Below are positions 1-9,872 of a stretch of DNA of 48,753 nucleotides, piece by piece (positions within the stretch are counted from its first letter, which is position 1; each line of letters starts with the position of its first letter). The stretch lies in the NCBI GenBank assembly GCA_035543055.1, contig DATKKJ010000058.1:1-48753 (forward strand). Direction: 5' to 3'. This DNA is from Terriglobales bacterium (lineage in GTDB: Bacteria > Acidobacteriota > Terriglobia > Terriglobales > Acidobacteriaceae). The position numbers and the translations under genes were made by a program. The notes beneath the pieces are model-generated. The model searched no databases. It saw nothing but the letters and a program-made list of their open reading frames with translations, and was not told the DNA's origin.

Positions 1-1
1 G

Positions 2-472
<471 letters not shown>

Positions 473-479
473 TTGCGTA

Positions 480-502
480 GCGACGGGCGTCTCGCCCGTC
501 GC
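480..502. repeat. REP-like hairpin, GACGGGCG-TCT-CGCCCGTC family
   Basis: Perfect 10-bp inverted repeat (GCGACGGGCG / CGCCCGTCGC) around a TCT loop, just after the tuf stop. It lacks a following T-tract, so it is not a convincing terminator. Related copies with the same TCT loop occur at 16933-16953 and 43242-43258. Confidence 0.8.
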
Positions 503-561
503 TCTGACAAAACAATATGCGCGGCATGCAACCAGCCGCTGGCTCTTTGAGGAAGTGAAAC

Positions 562-887
<326 letters not shown>

Positions 888-891
<4 letters not shown>

Positions 892-915
892 CTAGTAGCT
901 GGTAGTTAGTAGCTA
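888..915. repeat. Direct heptamer array, 4 units of GTAGCTA
   Basis: Four head-to-tail 7-mers: GTAGCTA, GTAGCTG, GTAGTTA, GTAGCTA. The first unit contains the rpsJ TAG stop codon. There is no inverted partner array. A short TCCCC-GCT-GGGGA hairpin follows at 929-941, before rplC. Confidence 0.8.
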
Positions 916-960
916 GGAAAACCTACAGTCCCCGCTGGGGATGATGAGGAAGAGAAGACA

Positions 961-1686
961 ATGATCACGGGAATCCTGGGCAAGAAAGTCGGCATGACGC
1001 AGCTCTTCGACGCGAAGGGCGACGTGCGGCCCATCACGGTGCTGCAAGCCGGCCCCTGCGTGGTGACGCAGAAGAAGAACGCCGCCAAGGAAGGCTACGA
1101 CGCGGTGCAGATCGGCCTGGTGGAGTTCGTCAAGGGCACGCACGTGAACAAGGCCATGGCCGGGCATTTCGGCAAGCACAACGTACCGCCGGTGAAGTTC
1201 ATGCGCGAGGTCGCCATCCAGGCGGTCGCGGACGGCGACGCGGACAAGCAGGTCAACGTCGGAGACAAGGTCCTGGTGGACATCTTCGACGGCGAGAAGT
1301 TCGTGGACGTCACCGGCACCAGCAAGGGACGCGGCTTCGCGGGAGTGGTCAAGCGTCACCATTTCGCGGGCGGCCCCAAGTCGCATGGTTCCATGTTCAC
1401 CATCAACGGTTCCATCGGGTCGTCGGCCTTCCCCTCGCGCGTGTTCCCGGGGATGCGTATGGCCGGGCACATGGGCCAGGCGCGGGTGACGGTGCGCAAC
1501 CTGCGGGTGGTGGGCATCGACCTCGACGAGAACCTGCTGATGGTCGAGGGTGCGGTGCCGGGGCCCAAGGACGGCTACGTCATCATCTGCAAAGCCAAGA
1601 AGCCGCCCAGAGAGCGCCGCGGCTTCGCCGGCGAGGGCACCATCGATCCGCTGAAGGCTTCGAAGCGCAAGGCTGTGAAGAAGTGA
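961..1686 (+). CDS. rplC: 50S ribosomal protein L3
   Basis: L3 is one of the first proteins to bind 23S rRNA and reaches towards the peptidyl transferase centre. The N-terminus [16 protein letters not shown] is diagnostic. The central loop [24 protein letters not shown] lies at about residues 135-170. At 241 residues it exceeds the typical ~210 through a basic C-terminal extension ([11 protein letters not shown] onward). The start is ATG after GAGGAAGAG. It is the second gene of the S10 operon, with a 69-base spacer before it that carries the heptamer array. Confidence 0.98.
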   Translation: MITGILGKKVGMTQLFDAKGDVRPITVLQAGPCVVTQKKNAAKEGYDAVQIGLVEFVKGTHVNKAMAGHFGKHNVPPVKFMREVAIQAVADGDADKQVNVGDKVLVDIFDGEKFVDVTGTSKGRGFAGVVKRHHFAGGPKSHGSMFTINGSIGSSAFPSRVFPGMRMAGHMGQARVTVRNLRVVGIDLDENLLMVEGAVPGPKDGYVIICKAKKPPRERRGFAGEGTIDPLKASKRKAVKK

Positions 1687-1716
1687 CCGCGTTTGGCGGC
1701 GTCTGAGCCCGCCGCG

Positions 1717-1743
1717 GTCATCCTGAGCGACTCGCGAAGGATC
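1717..1743. repeat. Dispersed intergenic element, GTCATCCTGAGCG...CGAAGGATC type
   Basis: A quasi-palindrome (ATCCT...AGGAT arms) between rplC and rplD. A diverged copy in opposite orientation is at 45746-45773. It resembles a widespread class of intergenic repeat in environmental genomes. No coding potential is seen. Confidence 0.55.
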
Positions 1744-1757
1744 AAGGAAGAAGAGTT

Positions 1758-2417
1758 ATGGCATCGATCGACGTTTTGGATCTGACCGGCAAGAAAGTGG
1801 GCTCGCTCGAGCTGTCCGAAGAAGTCTTCGGGGCGGTGAACGAGGACCTGCTGTGGGAAGCGGTCAAGCACTATCGCGCCGGACAGCGCGCCGGGACGCA
1901 CGCCACCAAGAACCGCAAGCTGGTGTCGGGCTCGGGCAAGAAGCTGTGGCGGCAGAAGGGCACGGGGCGCGCCCGCGTGGGCTCCATCCGCTCGCCGCTG
2001 TGGCGGCATGGCGGCACGGTGCACGGGCCGCAGCCGCGCTCCTACGAGTACGACTTTCCCCGCAAGAAGCTGCTGGGCGCGCTGCGCTCGGCGCTGGCGG
2101 CCAAGTTCGCCGACGGCAAGCTGACCGTGGTCGAGAATTTCGACCTGGGTGAAGCGAAGACCAAGGCCTTCCGCCAGGCGCTCGATGCGCTCAAGGTGGA
2201 CAAGACCGCGCTGCTGGTCGAGGTCGCGAAGAAAGAGAACCGGAACCTGGAACTGAGCTCGCGCAACCTCGAGGGCGTGGAGCTGGTGCGAGGGCACCAG
2301 GTACATCCGTATCACCTCCTGCGCTATGACCGCGCGGTGTTCTCGCGGCCGGCACTGGAGAAGCTGCAGAACTCGCTGGCGGCTTCGGCCTCGCGGCGGA
2401 AAGCGGAGGTCGCGTAA
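1758..2417 (+). CDS. rplD: 50S ribosomal protein L4
   Basis: L4 binds 23S rRNA domain I and lines the exit tunnel; in E. coli it also represses its own operon. The 219-residue product begins MASIDVLDLTGKKVG. Its extended tunnel loop with GSGKKLWRQKGTGRARVGS and the HGGTVHGPQPRSY motif spans roughly residues 55-95. The start is ATG preceded by AAGGAAGAAGAG. It overlaps rplW by one base (TAATG), implying translational coupling. Confidence 0.98.
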   Translation: MASIDVLDLTGKKVGSLELSEEVFGAVNEDLLWEAVKHYRAGQRAGTHATKNRKLVSGSGKKLWRQKGTGRARVGSIRSPLWRHGGTVHGPQPRSYEYDFPRKKLLGALRSALAAKFADGKLTVVENFDLGEAKTKAFRQALDALKVDKTALLVEVAKKENRNLELSSRNLEGVELVRGHQVHPYHLLRYDRAVFSRPALEKLQNSLAASASRRKAEVA

Positions 2418-2710
2418 TGAAGAGCGCGTATCAGATCATCCGCAAGCCGGTGATCACGGAAAAAGGGCTGGGGGTGAAGGAGACCGAGCACACGCTGGTC
2501 TTCGAAGTCGCCGCCAAGGCCACCAAGACCGAGGTCAAAGAGGCGGTGCAGCAGATCTTCAAGGTGAAGGTGGATTCGGTGCGCACCGCAAACTTCCAGG
2601 GCAAGGAGCGGCGGCGCGGGCGTTTCGCCGGCTACCGGTCCGACTGGAAGAAGGCGTACGTGAAGCTGAAGGCCGGCGAAAAGATGCCGGAGTACGCACA
2701 GAATATGTAG
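2417..2710 (+). CDS. rplW: 50S ribosomal protein L23
   Basis: L23 sits at the tunnel exit and docks trigger factor and SRP. The 97-residue product starts MKSAYQIIRKPVITEKG and carries the conserved KVKVDSVRTANFQGKERRRG loop and the terminal GRFAGYRSDWKKAYVKL. Its length is normal. The start codon shares a base with the rplD stop. The TAG stop lies inside the first unit of the following heptamer array. Confidence 0.98.
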   Translation: MKSAYQIIRKPVITEKGLGVKETEHTLVFEVAAKATKTEVKEAVQQIFKVKVDSVRTANFQGKERRRGRFAGYRSDWKKAYVKLKAGEKMPEYAQNM

Positions 2711-2789
2711 TCAGGAGTCGGTAGTCGGGAGTCAGCGATTCCCGGCGAAGGCCAAGGGCCAAGAGCCAAGAGCCGAAAGCAAAGAGCGA
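2707..2789. repeat. Two adjacent direct heptamer arrays before rplB
   Basis: The first array has four 7-mers, GTAGTCA, GGAGTCG, GTAGTCG, GGAGTCA (2707-2734). After 13 bases a second set of six follows: AAGGCCA, AGGGCCA, AGAGCCA, AGAGCCG, AAAGCAA, AGAGCGA (2748-2789). The first unit contains the rplW stop. The second array ends five bases before the rplB ATG, so its purine-rich units probably supply the Shine-Dalgarno. Confidence 0.8.
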
Positions 2790-2794
2790 ATCTT

Positions 2795-3619
2795 ATGGCG
2801 ATCAAGACATACAGACCGGTAACCCCGTCGCGGCGCTTCATCACCACGCTGGTGAACGAAGAGATCACGGCGGACCGTCCGCACAAGCCGCTGCTCGAGC
2901 CCAAGAAGCGCACGGGCGGGCGGCGCAATGCGGGCGACATCACCTCGTGGCACCGGGGCGGCGGCCACAAGCGCCAACTCCGCATGGTGGACTTCAAGCG
3001 CGACAAGACCGGCATCCCGGCCACCGTCGCCTCCATCGAGTACGACCCCAACCGTTCGGCGCGCCTGGCGCTGCTGCACTACGCCGACGGCGAGAAGCGC
3101 TACATCCTGGCGCCGGTGGGGGTGCAGGTCGGCCAGAAGCTGGTGAGCGGCGCCGACGCCGACATCCTGGTAGGTAATGCGCTGCCGCTGCGCAACATCC
3201 CGCCCGGCACTACGGTGCACAACATCGAACTGCGTCCGGGCAAGGGCGCGCAGATGGTGCGCTCGGCCGGCGGCGCGGCGCAGTTGGTGGCCAAGGAAGG
3301 CGACTACGCACTGGTGAAGCTGCCTTCGGGCGAGACCCGCAAGGTCCTGATCGACTGCATGGCCACCATCGGCCAGGTCGGCAACCTCGACCACGAGAAC
3401 GTCGCCTTCGGCAAGGCGGGCCGCAAGCGCTGGCTGGGACGTCGCTCGGTGAACCGCGGCGTCGCCATGAACCCGGTGGACCACCCGCACGGAGGAGGCG
3501 AGGGCAAGACCTCCGGCGGACGTCACCCGGTCACTCCGTGGGGACAGCCCACCCGCGGCTACAAGACCCGTAACAACAAGCGCACCGACGCGTTCATCGT
3601 CAGTCGGCGGCAGAAATAA
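2795..3619 (+). CDS. rplB: 50S ribosomal protein L2
   Basis: L2 bridges the subunits and is needed for peptidyl transferase assembly. The 274-residue product has normal length. It starts [15 protein letters not shown], has the SH3-like and OB-like RNA-binding parts, and ends with the signature [36 protein letters not shown] at about residues 223-262. The upstream region is entirely a heptamer array whose AGAGCGA unit is the only candidate ribosome binding site. Confidence 0.98.
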   Translation: MAIKTYRPVTPSRRFITTLVNEEITADRPHKPLLEPKKRTGGRRNAGDITSWHRGGGHKRQLRMVDFKRDKTGIPATVASIEYDPNRSARLALLHYADGEKRYILAPVGVQVGQKLVSGADADILVGNALPLRNIPPGTTVHNIELRPGKGAQMVRSAGGAAQLVAKEGDYALVKLPSGETRKVLIDCMATIGQVGNLDHENVAFGKAGRKRWLGRRSVNRGVAMNPVDHPHGGGEGKTSGGRHPVTPWGQPTRGYKTRNNKRTDAFIVSRRQK

Positions 3620-3630
3620 AGAGTAGAGAT

Positions 3631-4017
3631 ATGCCACGTTCACCGAAGAAAGGGCCGTTCATCGATTCGCACCTGATGGTGAGGATCGAGGGCATGAACC
3701 GGAGCAACGAGAAGAAGGTCGTGCGCACCTGGTCGCGGCGTTCCACCGTCCATCCGGACATGGTCGGCCACACCATCGCGGTGCACAACGGCAAGAAGTT
3801 CATCCCCGTGTACATCACCGAGAACATGGTGGGTCACAAGCTGGGAGAGTTCTCCCCGACCCGCATCTTCAAGGGGCACGGCATCAAGGGTGCCGCGGAA
3901 GCCGCGGCCGCGGCGGCGGCGCGTCCGGCGGGCGTTCCCGGCGGTCCGGGCGCCATCGTGCCCTCGGCCCCGGCGGCGGGCGGTGCGGCTCCGGCAATTC
4001 CGGCCCCGAAGAGTTAA
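3631..4017 (+). CDS. rpsS: 30S ribosomal protein S19 with Ala/Pro-rich C-terminal tail
   Basis: S19 binds the 16S 3' domain with S13 in the head. The conserved core is residues 1-88 ([47 protein letters not shown]). After the normal end a low-complexity tail of about 40 residues follows, with a run of Ala and then Pro/Gly/Ala ending in PAPKS. Ordinary S19 is about 92 residues, while this one is 128. The reading frame is open and the next gene follows at 12 bases, so the tail is probably translated. Confidence 0.97.
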   Translation: MPRSPKKGPFIDSHLMVRIEGMNRSNEKKVVRTWSRRSTVHPDMVGHTIAVHNGKKFIPVYITENMVGHKLGEFSPTRIFKGHGIKGAAEAAAAAAARPAGVPGGPGAIVPSAPAAGGAAPAIPAPKS

Positions 4018-4029
4018 CGAGAGACGATC

Positions 4030-4470
4030 ATGGAATTCAGAGCAGAAGGAAAGTACATCCGAGTCTCGCCGCAGAAGGCGCGCCTGGTGCTGGACCTGAT
4101 CAAGGGGCGCCGGGTGGAGGAAGCGATGAACACCCTCACCTTCACCAAGAAGGGCATCGCTCCCGACGTCGCCAAGCTGCTGCGCTCGGCCATCGAGAAC
4201 GCCAACTACCTGAGCTCCGAGAAGGGGCTCGACGTGGACGTGGACAATCTCTACGTGAAGCGGGCCATCGCCAACGAAGGCCCGCGCATGAAGCGCATCC
4301 GGCCGGCGCCGCAAGGGCGGGCCTACCGCTACCAGCGCCGCATGTCGCACATCGAGATCGCGCTCGCCGAGAAGGGCAAGAACGGCGCCGAAGCGGTGGC
4401 CACCGTGGTCGGCGAGGAAGAACAGCCGGCGCCGCGCGCCAAGGGCAAATCAAAGGCCAGGAGAGGATAG
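4030..4470 (+). CDS. rplV: 50S ribosomal protein L22
   Basis: L22 lines the exit tunnel opposite L4; its beta-hairpin contacts macrolides. The core is residues 1-115, including [19 protein letters not shown] near the start and [20 protein letters not shown] in the hairpin. A polar tail of about 30 residues ([18 protein letters not shown]) brings it to 146 residues against a usual ~112. The start is ATG after GAGAGACG. It is followed by rpsC after two bases. Confidence 0.98.
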   Translation: MEFRAEGKYIRVSPQKARLVLDLIKGRRVEEAMNTLTFTKKGIAPDVAKLLRSAIENANYLSSEKGLDVDVDNLYVKRAIANEGPRMKRIRPAPQGRAYRYQRRMSHIEIALAEKGKNGAEAVATVVGEEEQPAPRAKGKSKARRG

Positions 4471-4472
4471 CC

Positions 4473-5141
4473 ATGGGACAGAAGGTCCATCCTTACGGGT
4501 TCCGCCTCGGCTACACCAAGCCGTGGAAGTCGCGCTGGTACGTGGAGCGTGACTACGAGAAGCTGCTGCTCGAGGACGTGAAACTGAAGAACGAGCTGCG
4601 CGAGAAGCTCAAGTCGGCGGGCGTCAGCTCGGTGGAGATCGAGCGTCCGGGCAACAAGCTGCGCATCATCATCCGCACCGCGCGCCCGGGCATCATCATC
4701 GGCCGCAAGGGGGCGGAGATCGACAAGCTGAAGCAGGAGCTGCAGAAGCGCACCTCGCGCGACGTGTTTATCGACATCCAGGAGGTGCACAAGCCGGAGC
4801 TCGACGCCCAGCTCGTCTCCGAGTCGATCGCGCTGCAGCTGGAGAAGCGGGTGGGCTTCCGCCGCGCCATGCGCAAGGCGGTGGATTCGGCTCTGCGCTT
4901 CGGCTGCAAGGGGATCAAGGTGCGGGTCTCGGGCCGGCTGAACGGCAACGAGATCGCGCGCTCGGAGTGGTACCTGCAGGGACGCCTGCCGCTGCACACG
5001 TTGCGTGCCGACATCGATTACGGCTTCAGCGAGGCCCGCACCACCTACGGCGTCATCGGGGTGAAGTGCTGGGTCTATCGCGGCGAGATCCTGCAGGAGA
5101 AGAAGCGCCAGCCGCAGGCAGCGCCTGCCGGCGGATTCTGA
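4473..5141 (+). CDS. rpsC: 30S ribosomal protein S3
   Basis: S3 forms the mRNA entry region with S4 and S5. The 222-residue product starts [16 protein letters not shown] and contains a KH type-2 domain with the [12 protein letters not shown] loop near residues 70-80. It also has the C-terminal domain with [15 protein letters not shown] and [13 protein letters not shown]. The AGGAGAGGATAGCC stretch overlapping the end of rplV supplies a strong Shine-Dalgarno. The short C-terminus (QAAPAGGF) is normal variation. Confidence 0.98.
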   Translation: MGQKVHPYGFRLGYTKPWKSRWYVERDYEKLLLEDVKLKNELREKLKSAGVSSVEIERPGNKLRIIIRTARPGIIIGRKGAEIDKLKQELQKRTSRDVFIDIQEVHKPELDAQLVSESIALQLEKRVGFRRAMRKAVDSALRFGCKGIKVRVSGRLNGNEIARSEWYLQGRLPLHTLRADIDYGFSEARTTYGVIGVKCWVYRGEILQEKKRQPQAAPAGGF

Positions 5142-5166
5142 GATCTTTGGTCGAGAGAATTGACTT

Positions 5167-5583
5167 ATGTTGATGCCAAAAAAGGTTAAGTACAGAAAAC
5201 AGCAGCGCGGGCGGCGGGCCGGCAAGGCCTGGCGCGGGTCCACGCTGGCCTTCGGCGATTACGGCCTGAAGGTGCTCGAACCCGGCTACATCACCGACCG
5301 GCAGATCGAAGCCAGCCGCGTGGCCATGACGCGCTTCGTCAAGCGCGGCGGCAAGATCTGGCTGCGCCTGTTCCCCGATAAGCCGGTCACCAAGAAGCCA
5401 GCCGAGACCCGTATGGGCAAAGGCAAGGGCGCTCCCGACCACTGGGTGGCGGTGGTCCGCCCGGGCAAGATCCTGTTCGAGATGGAGGGCGTGACCCTGG
5501 CCGAGGCCGACGAGGCGCTGCGCCTGGCGGCGCACAAGCTGCCGCTGAAGACCCGGGTCGTGGCCCGCGAGGGGGTGCACTGA
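5167..5583 (+). CDS. rplP: 50S ribosomal protein L16
   Basis: L16 organises the A-site tRNA region of 23S rRNA. The 138-residue product begins [16 protein letters not shown] and carries [21 protein letters not shown] (read in two parts), RIFP-type [20 protein letters not shown], and the [18 protein letters not shown] block. Length is typical. It overlaps rpmC by one base (TGATGG), consistent with coupling. Confidence 0.98.
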   Translation: MLMPKKVKYRKQQRGRRAGKAWRGSTLAFGDYGLKVLEPGYITDRQIEASRVAMTRFVKRGGKIWLRLFPDKPVTKKPAETRMGKGKGAPDHWVAVVRPGKILFEMEGVTLAEADEALRLAAHKLPLKTRVVAREGVH

Positions 5584-5858
5584 TGGCGAAGACCGCCGAA
5601 CGCAAGCCGCCGGCCAACGCCTTCTCGCGCCGCGAGAACAAGGACGTCGAGAAGCTGCGCAACCTCTCGGACAATGAGCTCGTGGCCCGCCAGCGCGACC
5701 TCAACGACCAGCTCTTCCGCCTGAAGTTCCAGATGAAGATGGGACAGACGGAGAGCCTGAAGAAGATCCGCGACCTGCGCCGCGACCTGGCCCGTGTGAA
5801 GACCATCGCGCGCGGCCGCACCCAGGGCCTGGAGCCCACCGGAACGGAGAAGAAGTGA
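5583..5858 (+). CDS. rpmC: 50S ribosomal protein L29
   Basis: L29 lies near the tunnel exit beside L23. The conserved two-helix core is at about residues 20-80, with LRNLSDNELVARQRDLNDQL and LFRLKFQMKMGQTE and the RRDLARVKTI helix. It has an N-terminal Lys/Arg-rich extension of about 20 residues, giving 91 residues against the usual ~65. ATG overlaps the rplP stop. The stop of rpmC overlaps the rpsQ start. Confidence 0.97.
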   Translation: MAKTAERKPPANAFSRRENKDVEKLRNLSDNELVARQRDLNDQLFRLKFQMKMGQTESLKKIRDLRRDLARVKTIARGRTQGLEPTGTEKK

Positions 5859-6175
5859 TGGCTGACACGAACCAGCAGGCGGAGAAGTCCCGCCGCAACA
5901 CCAAGATCGGCTACGTGGTGTCCACCAAGATGGCGAAGACCATCGTGGTCGAGACCACGCGCCAGAAGGCGCACCCGCTGTATCGCCGGGTGGTCTCGCG
6001 CTCCAAGAAGTTCTACGCGCACGACGAGAACAACACCGCCCGGGTGGGCGATGTGGTCCGGATCGAGGAGACCCGGCCCATGTCGCGGCTGAAGCGCTGG
6101 CGGCTGAAGGACATCATCCAGCGCGCCGCCCTCGTGCCGTCGGCCGAGGAAACCCCGGAAGGGAAGCTGGCGTAA
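5858..6175 (+). CDS. rpsQ: 30S ribosomal protein S17
   Basis: S17 binds 16S rRNA helix 11 with an OB fold. The core runs from RRNTKIGYVVSTKMAKTIVV through RRVVSRSKKFYAHDENN and VGDVVRIEETRPMSRLKRW. The ATG at 5858 overlaps the rpmC TGA. An in-frame GTG sits immediately before it but adds only one residue. It has short polar extensions at both ends (105 residues in all, family about 85). Confidence 0.97.
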   Translation: MADTNQQAEKSRRNTKIGYVVSTKMAKTIVVETTRQKAHPLYRRVVSRSKKFYAHDENNTARVGDVVRIEETRPMSRLKRWRLKDIIQRAALVPSAEETPEGKLA

Positions 6176-6202
6176 GGCTCGGGAGATCAGGGAGAGACGC
6201 GT

Positions 6203-6574
6203 ATGGCAGTCATGATGAGAACGATGCTCGATGTCGCCGACAACAGCGGCGCGCGCCGGCTGCAGATGATCCTGCCGCTGGGCGGCGGCGCCGGCCTGGT
6301 GGCCCATCTCGGCGACGTGGTCACCGCCAGCGTCAAGGAAGCCTCGCCCGACGGCCAGGTGCAGAAGGGCAAAGTGGTGAAGGCGGTGATCGTGCGCACC
6401 CGCAAGGAGCACCGGCGCAAGGACGGCACCTATATCCGCTTCGACCAGAACGCCGCCGTGCTCATCAACGAGGCCGGCGAGCCGGTCGGGACGCGCGTCT
6501 TCGGGCCGGTGGCCCGCGAGCTGCGCGAAAAGAAATTCTTGAAGATCGTGTCGCTGGCCCCGGAGGTCCTCTAG
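6203..6574 (+). CDS. rplN: 50S ribosomal protein L14
   Basis: L14 forms an intersubunit bridge with 16S helix 14. The 123-residue product has standard length. Conserved parts are [14 protein letters not shown] at the start, the [20 protein letters not shown] beta-barrel region, [20 protein letters not shown], and the terminal [15 protein letters not shown]. The start is ATG after GGGAGAGACGCGT. It opens the spc part of the cluster. Confidence 0.98.
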   Translation: MAVMMRTMLDVADNSGARRLQMILPLGGGAGLVAHLGDVVTASVKEASPDGQVQKGKVVKAVIVRTRKEHRRKDGTYIRFDQNAAVLINEAGEPVGTRVFGPVARELREKKFLKIVSLAPEVL

Positions 6575-6605
6575 CCTCCGCCCCGGCGGAGATTGGGAAA
6601 AGCTT

Positions 6606-6932
6606 ATGTCACGAGTGAACGTCGATATCCGGCGCAACGATACGGTGCGGGTCATGACCGGGCGCGACAAGGGCAAGGAAGGGCGCGTGCTGCGCGTCTT
6701 CCCCAGCGACCGCAAGATCCTGGTCGAGCACGTCGCCATGGTGAAGAAGAACGTCCGGCCCAACCCGCAGAAGAACATCAAAGGCGGCGTGGCCGAGCAG
6801 GAGAGCCGCATCTCGATCTCCAACGTGAAGCTGGTCTGCGGCACCTGCGGGCCGGCGCGAGTGAAGCACGAGCTGCACGGCGACCGCTACCAGCGCGTCT
6901 GCCACCGTTGCGGCGCGCCGTTGGAAAAATGA
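6606..6932 (+). CDS. rplX: 50S ribosomal protein L24
   Basis: L24 is an assembly initiator that binds 23S domain I. The KOW motif is at about residues 8-40 (RNDTVRVMTGRDKGKEGRV). The C-terminal half has two CxxC pairs, CGTC and CHRC, about 23 residues apart, which suggests a zinc-stabilised end as in many L24 proteins. Length is 108 residues. The start is ATG preceded by GGGAAAAGCTT. Confidence 0.97.
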   Translation: MSRVNVDIRRNDTVRVMTGRDKGKEGRVLRVFPSDRKILVEHVAMVKKNVRPNPQKNIKGGVAEQESRISISNVKLVCGTCGPARVKHELHGDRYQRVCHRCGAPLEK

Positions 6933-6986
6933 GCACCTCACGAACCCGTCGAACCGGAAACCGTGAGAGAAGGTAGAGAGAAGGAA

Positions 6987-7628
6987 ATGGCTGACAAGCC
7001 GGAGAAGAAGGAAAAGAAGGCCAAGGGCGGGGAGCCGGCGAAGGAAGCGGCGCCCCCGGAGCGTCCGCGGGCCAGCGCCAAGGAGCGTCCGCGGCTGCGC
7101 GCCCGCTTCGAGAAGGAGATCGCTCCTTCCTTGCTGAAAGAGCTGGAGCTGAAGAACCCGATGGCGGTGCCGCGCCTGCACAAGATCGTGCTCAACATGG
7201 GGGTAGGGGAGGCCACGCAGAACGCCAAGATCCTCGATCCGGCGGCCACCGAACTCGGCCAGATCACCGGCCAGAAGCCGGTCGTCACCAAGGCCAAGAA
7301 GTCCATTGCCGCCTTCAAGGTGCGCGAGGGGATGCCCATCGGGGTGATGGTCACGCTGCGCGGCGACCGCATGTACGAGTTCTTCGACCGGCTGGTGAAT
7401 GTGGCGCTGCCGCGGGTGCGCGACTTCCGCGGCGTCTCCACCAAGTCGTTCGACGGCCGCGGCAACTACACCCTGGGGCTCCGGGACCAGCTGGTCTTCC
7501 CGGAGATCGACTACGCCAAGGTGGACAAGATGAAGGGCATGAACGTGACCATCGTCACCACGGCCAAGGACGACAACCAGGCCCGGGCGCTGCTCAAGCA
7601 CATGGGCATGCCGTTCCGGGCGCAGTAA
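6987..7628 (+). CDS. rplE: 50S ribosomal protein L5
   Basis: L5 binds 5S rRNA and the P-site tRNA elbow. The core starts near residue 32 ([20 protein letters not shown]) and contains [58 protein letters not shown] and [19 protein letters not shown]. The ATG at 6987 follows AGAGAAGGAA and was preferred to an in-frame GTG at 6963. The first ~30 residues are a Lys/Glu/Pro-rich extension ([20 protein letters not shown]) not found in typical ~180-residue L5. Confidence 0.97.
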   Translation: MADKPEKKEKKAKGGEPAKEAAPPERPRASAKERPRLRARFEKEIAPSLLKELELKNPMAVPRLHKIVLNMGVGEATQNAKILDPAATELGQITGQKPVVTKAKKSIAAFKVREGMPIGVMVTLRGDRMYEFFDRLVNVALPRVRDFRGVSTKSFDGRGNYTLGLRDQLVFPEIDYAKVDKMKGMNVTIVTTAKDDNQARALLKHMGMPFRAQ

Positions 7629-7645
7629 GGATTCGAAGGGAAAAC

Positions 7646-7831
7646 ATGGCAACGACCGCAAAACGAGTGAAGGACGCAGGCAAACCGAAGTTCTCGACCC
7701 GGCAGCACAACCGCTGCAAGATCTGCGGGCGCCCGCGCGGATACCTGCGCAAGTTCGGCATCTGCCGCTTGTGCTTCCGCGGGCTGGCGCTCAGGGGCGA
7801 GATCCCCGGCGTGTCCAAGTCGTCCTGGTAA
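7646..7831 (+). CDS. rpsN: 30S ribosomal protein S14, zinc-binding type
   Basis: S14 is a 16S 3'-domain head protein. This is the short zinc form (61 residues, C+ or type Z). It carries [20 protein letters not shown], which gives two CxxC pairs 12 residues apart for one zinc ion. The start is ATG after AAGGGAAAAC. The stop is followed by the first of the GTTTCNN/NNGAAAC heptamer arrays. Confidence 0.98.
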   Translation: MATTAKRVKDAGKPKFSTRQHNRCKICGRPRGYLRKFGICRLCFRGLALRGEIPGVSKSSW

Positions 7832-7834
7832 GAC

Positions 7835-7890
7835 GTTTCACGTTTCGCGTTTCAAGTTTCGCGCGAAACGAGGAACGGGAAACGCGCAAC
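7835..7890. repeat. Inverted heptamer array (GTTTCNN)4-(NNGAAAC)4
   Basis: Four 7-mers GTTTCAC, GTTTCGC, GTTTCAA, GTTTCGC are followed without spacer by GCGAAAC, GAGGAAC, GGGAAAC, GCGCAAC. The two halves can pair as a long imperfect hairpin. It starts three bases after the rpsN stop. The right half is more degenerate than in the copy at 15017-15072. Confidence 0.85.
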
Positions 7891-7959
7891 GAAGTAAGAA
7901 CCGTCGCCGCAGGTTCCCCGGCTGGCCGGGGCGAACGGGCGACGCGAGGAGAGCAATAG

Positions 7960-8358
7960 ATGAGTTTGACCGATCCGGTGGCAGATTTCCTGGCTCGCAT
8001 CCGCAATGCGATCCATGCCCGGCACCAGAAGCTCGATGTTCCGACCTCCAAGCTGAAGCTGGAGCTGGCCCGCATCCTGAAGGAAGAGGGCTACATCGCC
8101 AACTTCAAGCCGGTGGACGAGGGCGGCCACAAGCTGCTGCGCGTCTACCTGAAGTATGGCGCGAACAACGAGGCGGTGATCACCAACCTGGCGCGGGTGT
8201 CGCGTCCGGGATGCCGCGTGTACGTCGGCCGCAACGAGATCCCCCGGGTGCTGGGCGGGCTGGGCATCAACATCCTGACCACTCCCAAGGGAGTCATGAC
8301 CGGCCGCCAGGCCCGCAAGCAGGGCGTCGGCGGCGAAGTCCTCTGCGAGATCTGGTAA
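7960..8358 (+). CDS. rpsH: 30S ribosomal protein S8
   Basis: S8 binds the central domain of 16S rRNA; in E. coli it is the translational repressor of the spc operon. The 132-residue product begins [18 protein letters not shown]. It contains [36 protein letters not shown] and the terminal [19 protein letters not shown]. Its length is standard. The start is ATG after GAGGAGAGCAATAG. Confidence 0.98.
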   Translation: MSLTDPVADFLARIRNAIHARHQKLDVPTSKLKLELARILKEEGYIANFKPVDEGGHKLLRVYLKYGANNEAVITNLARVSRPGCRVYVGRNEIPRVLGGLGINILTTPKGVMTGRQARKQGVGGEVLCEIW

Positions 8359-8380
8359 CGGCGAGAAGAAGAGAACCGAT

Positions 8381-8920
8381 ATGTCGCGAATTGGAAAAAA
8401 ACCTATTCCCATCCCGCAGGGCGTGGACGTGCAGGTGCAGGGCAACGTGGTGGCGGTGAAGGGCCCCAAGGGCCGGGTCGAGACCCGCATCCCGGAAGGC
8501 GTCACCCTGGAGCGCAAGGACGGGCACCTGGTGGCCAGCCGCAGCGGCGACGACAAGGCCGCGGTCCACGGGCTGGTGCGCGCCCTGGTCAATAACGCCG
8601 TCGAAGGCGTGACCAAGGGTTGGTCGAAGGAACTGGAGATCGTGGGCATCGGCTACCGCGCCGAGATGAAGGGGAAGAGCGTCGTGGTGTTCTCGCTCGG
8701 TTACTCCCACCCCATTGAGCTGCCGGTCCCCGAGGGCATCACCATCGCGGTGGACGCCAAGCAGACGCGCCTGACCATCAGCGGCATCGACCGCCAGAAG
8801 GTCGGGCAGGTGGCGGCCGACATCCGCGGGCTGCGCCCGCCGGACCCGTACAAGAACAAGGGCGTGCGCTACGTCGGCGAGCGCCTGAAGAAGAAGGTCG
8901 GCAAGACCGGAGCGAAATAA
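8381..8920 (+). CDS. rplF: 50S ribosomal protein L6
   Basis: L6 lies near the factor-binding site of the large subunit. The 179-residue product is standard. It begins [17 protein letters not shown], has [16 protein letters not shown] in the first domain and the [40 protein letters not shown] and [19 protein letters not shown] blocks in the second. A GCGAGAAGAAGAG stretch precedes ATG. An imperfect hairpin (CGTGCGGCC-TGG-GGCCGTACG, 8924-8944) lies after the stop. Confidence 0.98.
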   Translation: MSRIGKKPIPIPQGVDVQVQGNVVAVKGPKGRVETRIPEGVTLERKDGHLVASRSGDDKAAVHGLVRALVNNAVEGVTKGWSKELEIVGIGYRAEMKGKSVVVFSLGYSHPIELPVPEGITIAVDAKQTRLTISGIDRQKVGQVAADIRGLRPPDPYKNKGVRYVGERLKKKVGKTGAK

Positions 8921-8960
8921 CAACGTGCGGCCTGGGGCCGTACGTAGGTAAGGGAAAACG

Positions 8961-9317
8961 ATGATTCCGCAGATCACGAAGAACGACGTCCGGCAGCGGG
9001 TGCATAAGCGCATCCGCGCGAAGCTGAGCGGCACCGCCGAGCGGCCGCGCCTGAACGTGTACCGCTCGCTGAACCATATCTACGCCCAGGTCATCGACGA
9101 CATGGGGGGCAAGACCATCGTGTCGGCGAGCACCCGCGAAGCCAAGATCAAGACCGGCGGGAACCTGGCGGCCGCCAAAGAAGTGGGCAAGCAGATCGCC
9201 CAGAAGGCGAAGGCCAAGGGCGTAGAGAAGGTGGTCTTCGACCGCGGCGGCTACCTGTACCACGGCCGCATCAAGGCCCTGGCCGATGCCGCCCGCGAGG
9301 CAGGATTGAAATTTTAG
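8961..9317 (+). CDS. rplR: 50S ribosomal protein L18
   Basis: L18 binds 5S rRNA together with L5. The 118-residue product has normal length. Conserved stretches are [35 protein letters not shown], the [20 protein letters not shown] helix, and the C-terminal [20 protein letters not shown]. The start is ATG after AGGTAAGGGAAAACG. It lies between rplF and rpsE as in the standard spc order. Confidence 0.98.
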   Translation: MIPQITKNDVRQRVHKRIRAKLSGTAERPRLNVYRSLNHIYAQVIDDMGGKTIVSASTREAKIKTGGNLAAAKEVGKQIAQKAKAKGVEKVVFDRGGYLYHGRIKALADAAREAGLKF

Positions 9318-9359
9318 TGAATTCACCCCGAGAGGGGCGCAATAGATTCGAGAGAGAAC

Positions 9360-9869
9360 ATGCCAACTGTCAAGAAGAGACTCGATGCCGGAAGTTACCA
9401 GCTGAAGGACCAGGTGGTCTCCATCAACCGCGTCACCAAGGTGGTGAAGGGCGGCAAGAACCTGTCGTTCGCGGCGCTGGTAGTGGTGGGCGATCCCGGT
9501 TCCGCGGTGGTCGGCTACGGCTCCGGCAAGGCGAAGGAAGTGCCCCAGGCGATCCGCAAAGGGATCGAGGCGGCCAAGAAGAACCTGATGAAGGTCAACA
9601 TCACCCAGACCAGCATCCCGCACAGCGTGCTGGGGCGCTTCGGCTCGGGGATGGTGCTGCTGAAGCCGGCGCCGGAAGGCACCGGGGTGATCGCCGGTGG
9701 GGCGGTGCGCGCCGTCATCCAGTCGGCGGGCATCCAGAATGTGCTGACCAAGTCCATCGGGACCGCCAACCCGCACAACGTGGTAAAGGCCACCTTCGAC
9801 GCTCTCAAGAAACTCCGCGATCGCCAGGAAGTGGCGGCGATGCGCGGCAAGCAGGTGGAGGAGCTCTAA
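9360..9869 (+). CDS. rpsE: 30S ribosomal protein S5
   Basis: S5 shapes the mRNA entry channel and affects accuracy. The 169-residue product contains the double-stranded RNA-binding-like N-terminal domain ([40 protein letters not shown]). The C-terminal domain has [20 protein letters not shown] and [19 protein letters not shown]. The start is ATG after GAGAGAAC. It is followed by rpmD after three bases. Confidence 0.98.
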   Translation: MPTVKKRLDAGSYQLKDQVVSINRVTKVVKGGKNLSFAALVVVGDPGSAVVGYGSGKAKEVPQAIRKGIEAAKKNLMKVNITQTSIPHSVLGRFGSGMVLLKPAPEGTGVIAGGAVRAVIQSAGIQNVLTKSIGTANPHNVVKATFDALKKLRDRQEVAAMRGKQVEEL

Positions 9870-9872
9870 GCC

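Noticed and set aside
480-502. Intrinsic terminator after tuf
   Set aside because: A strong stem but no T-tract follows. The same palindrome recurs elsewhere without terminator features.
7835-7890. CRISPR array
   Set aside because: Units are only 7 bases with no spacers and no cas genes nearby.
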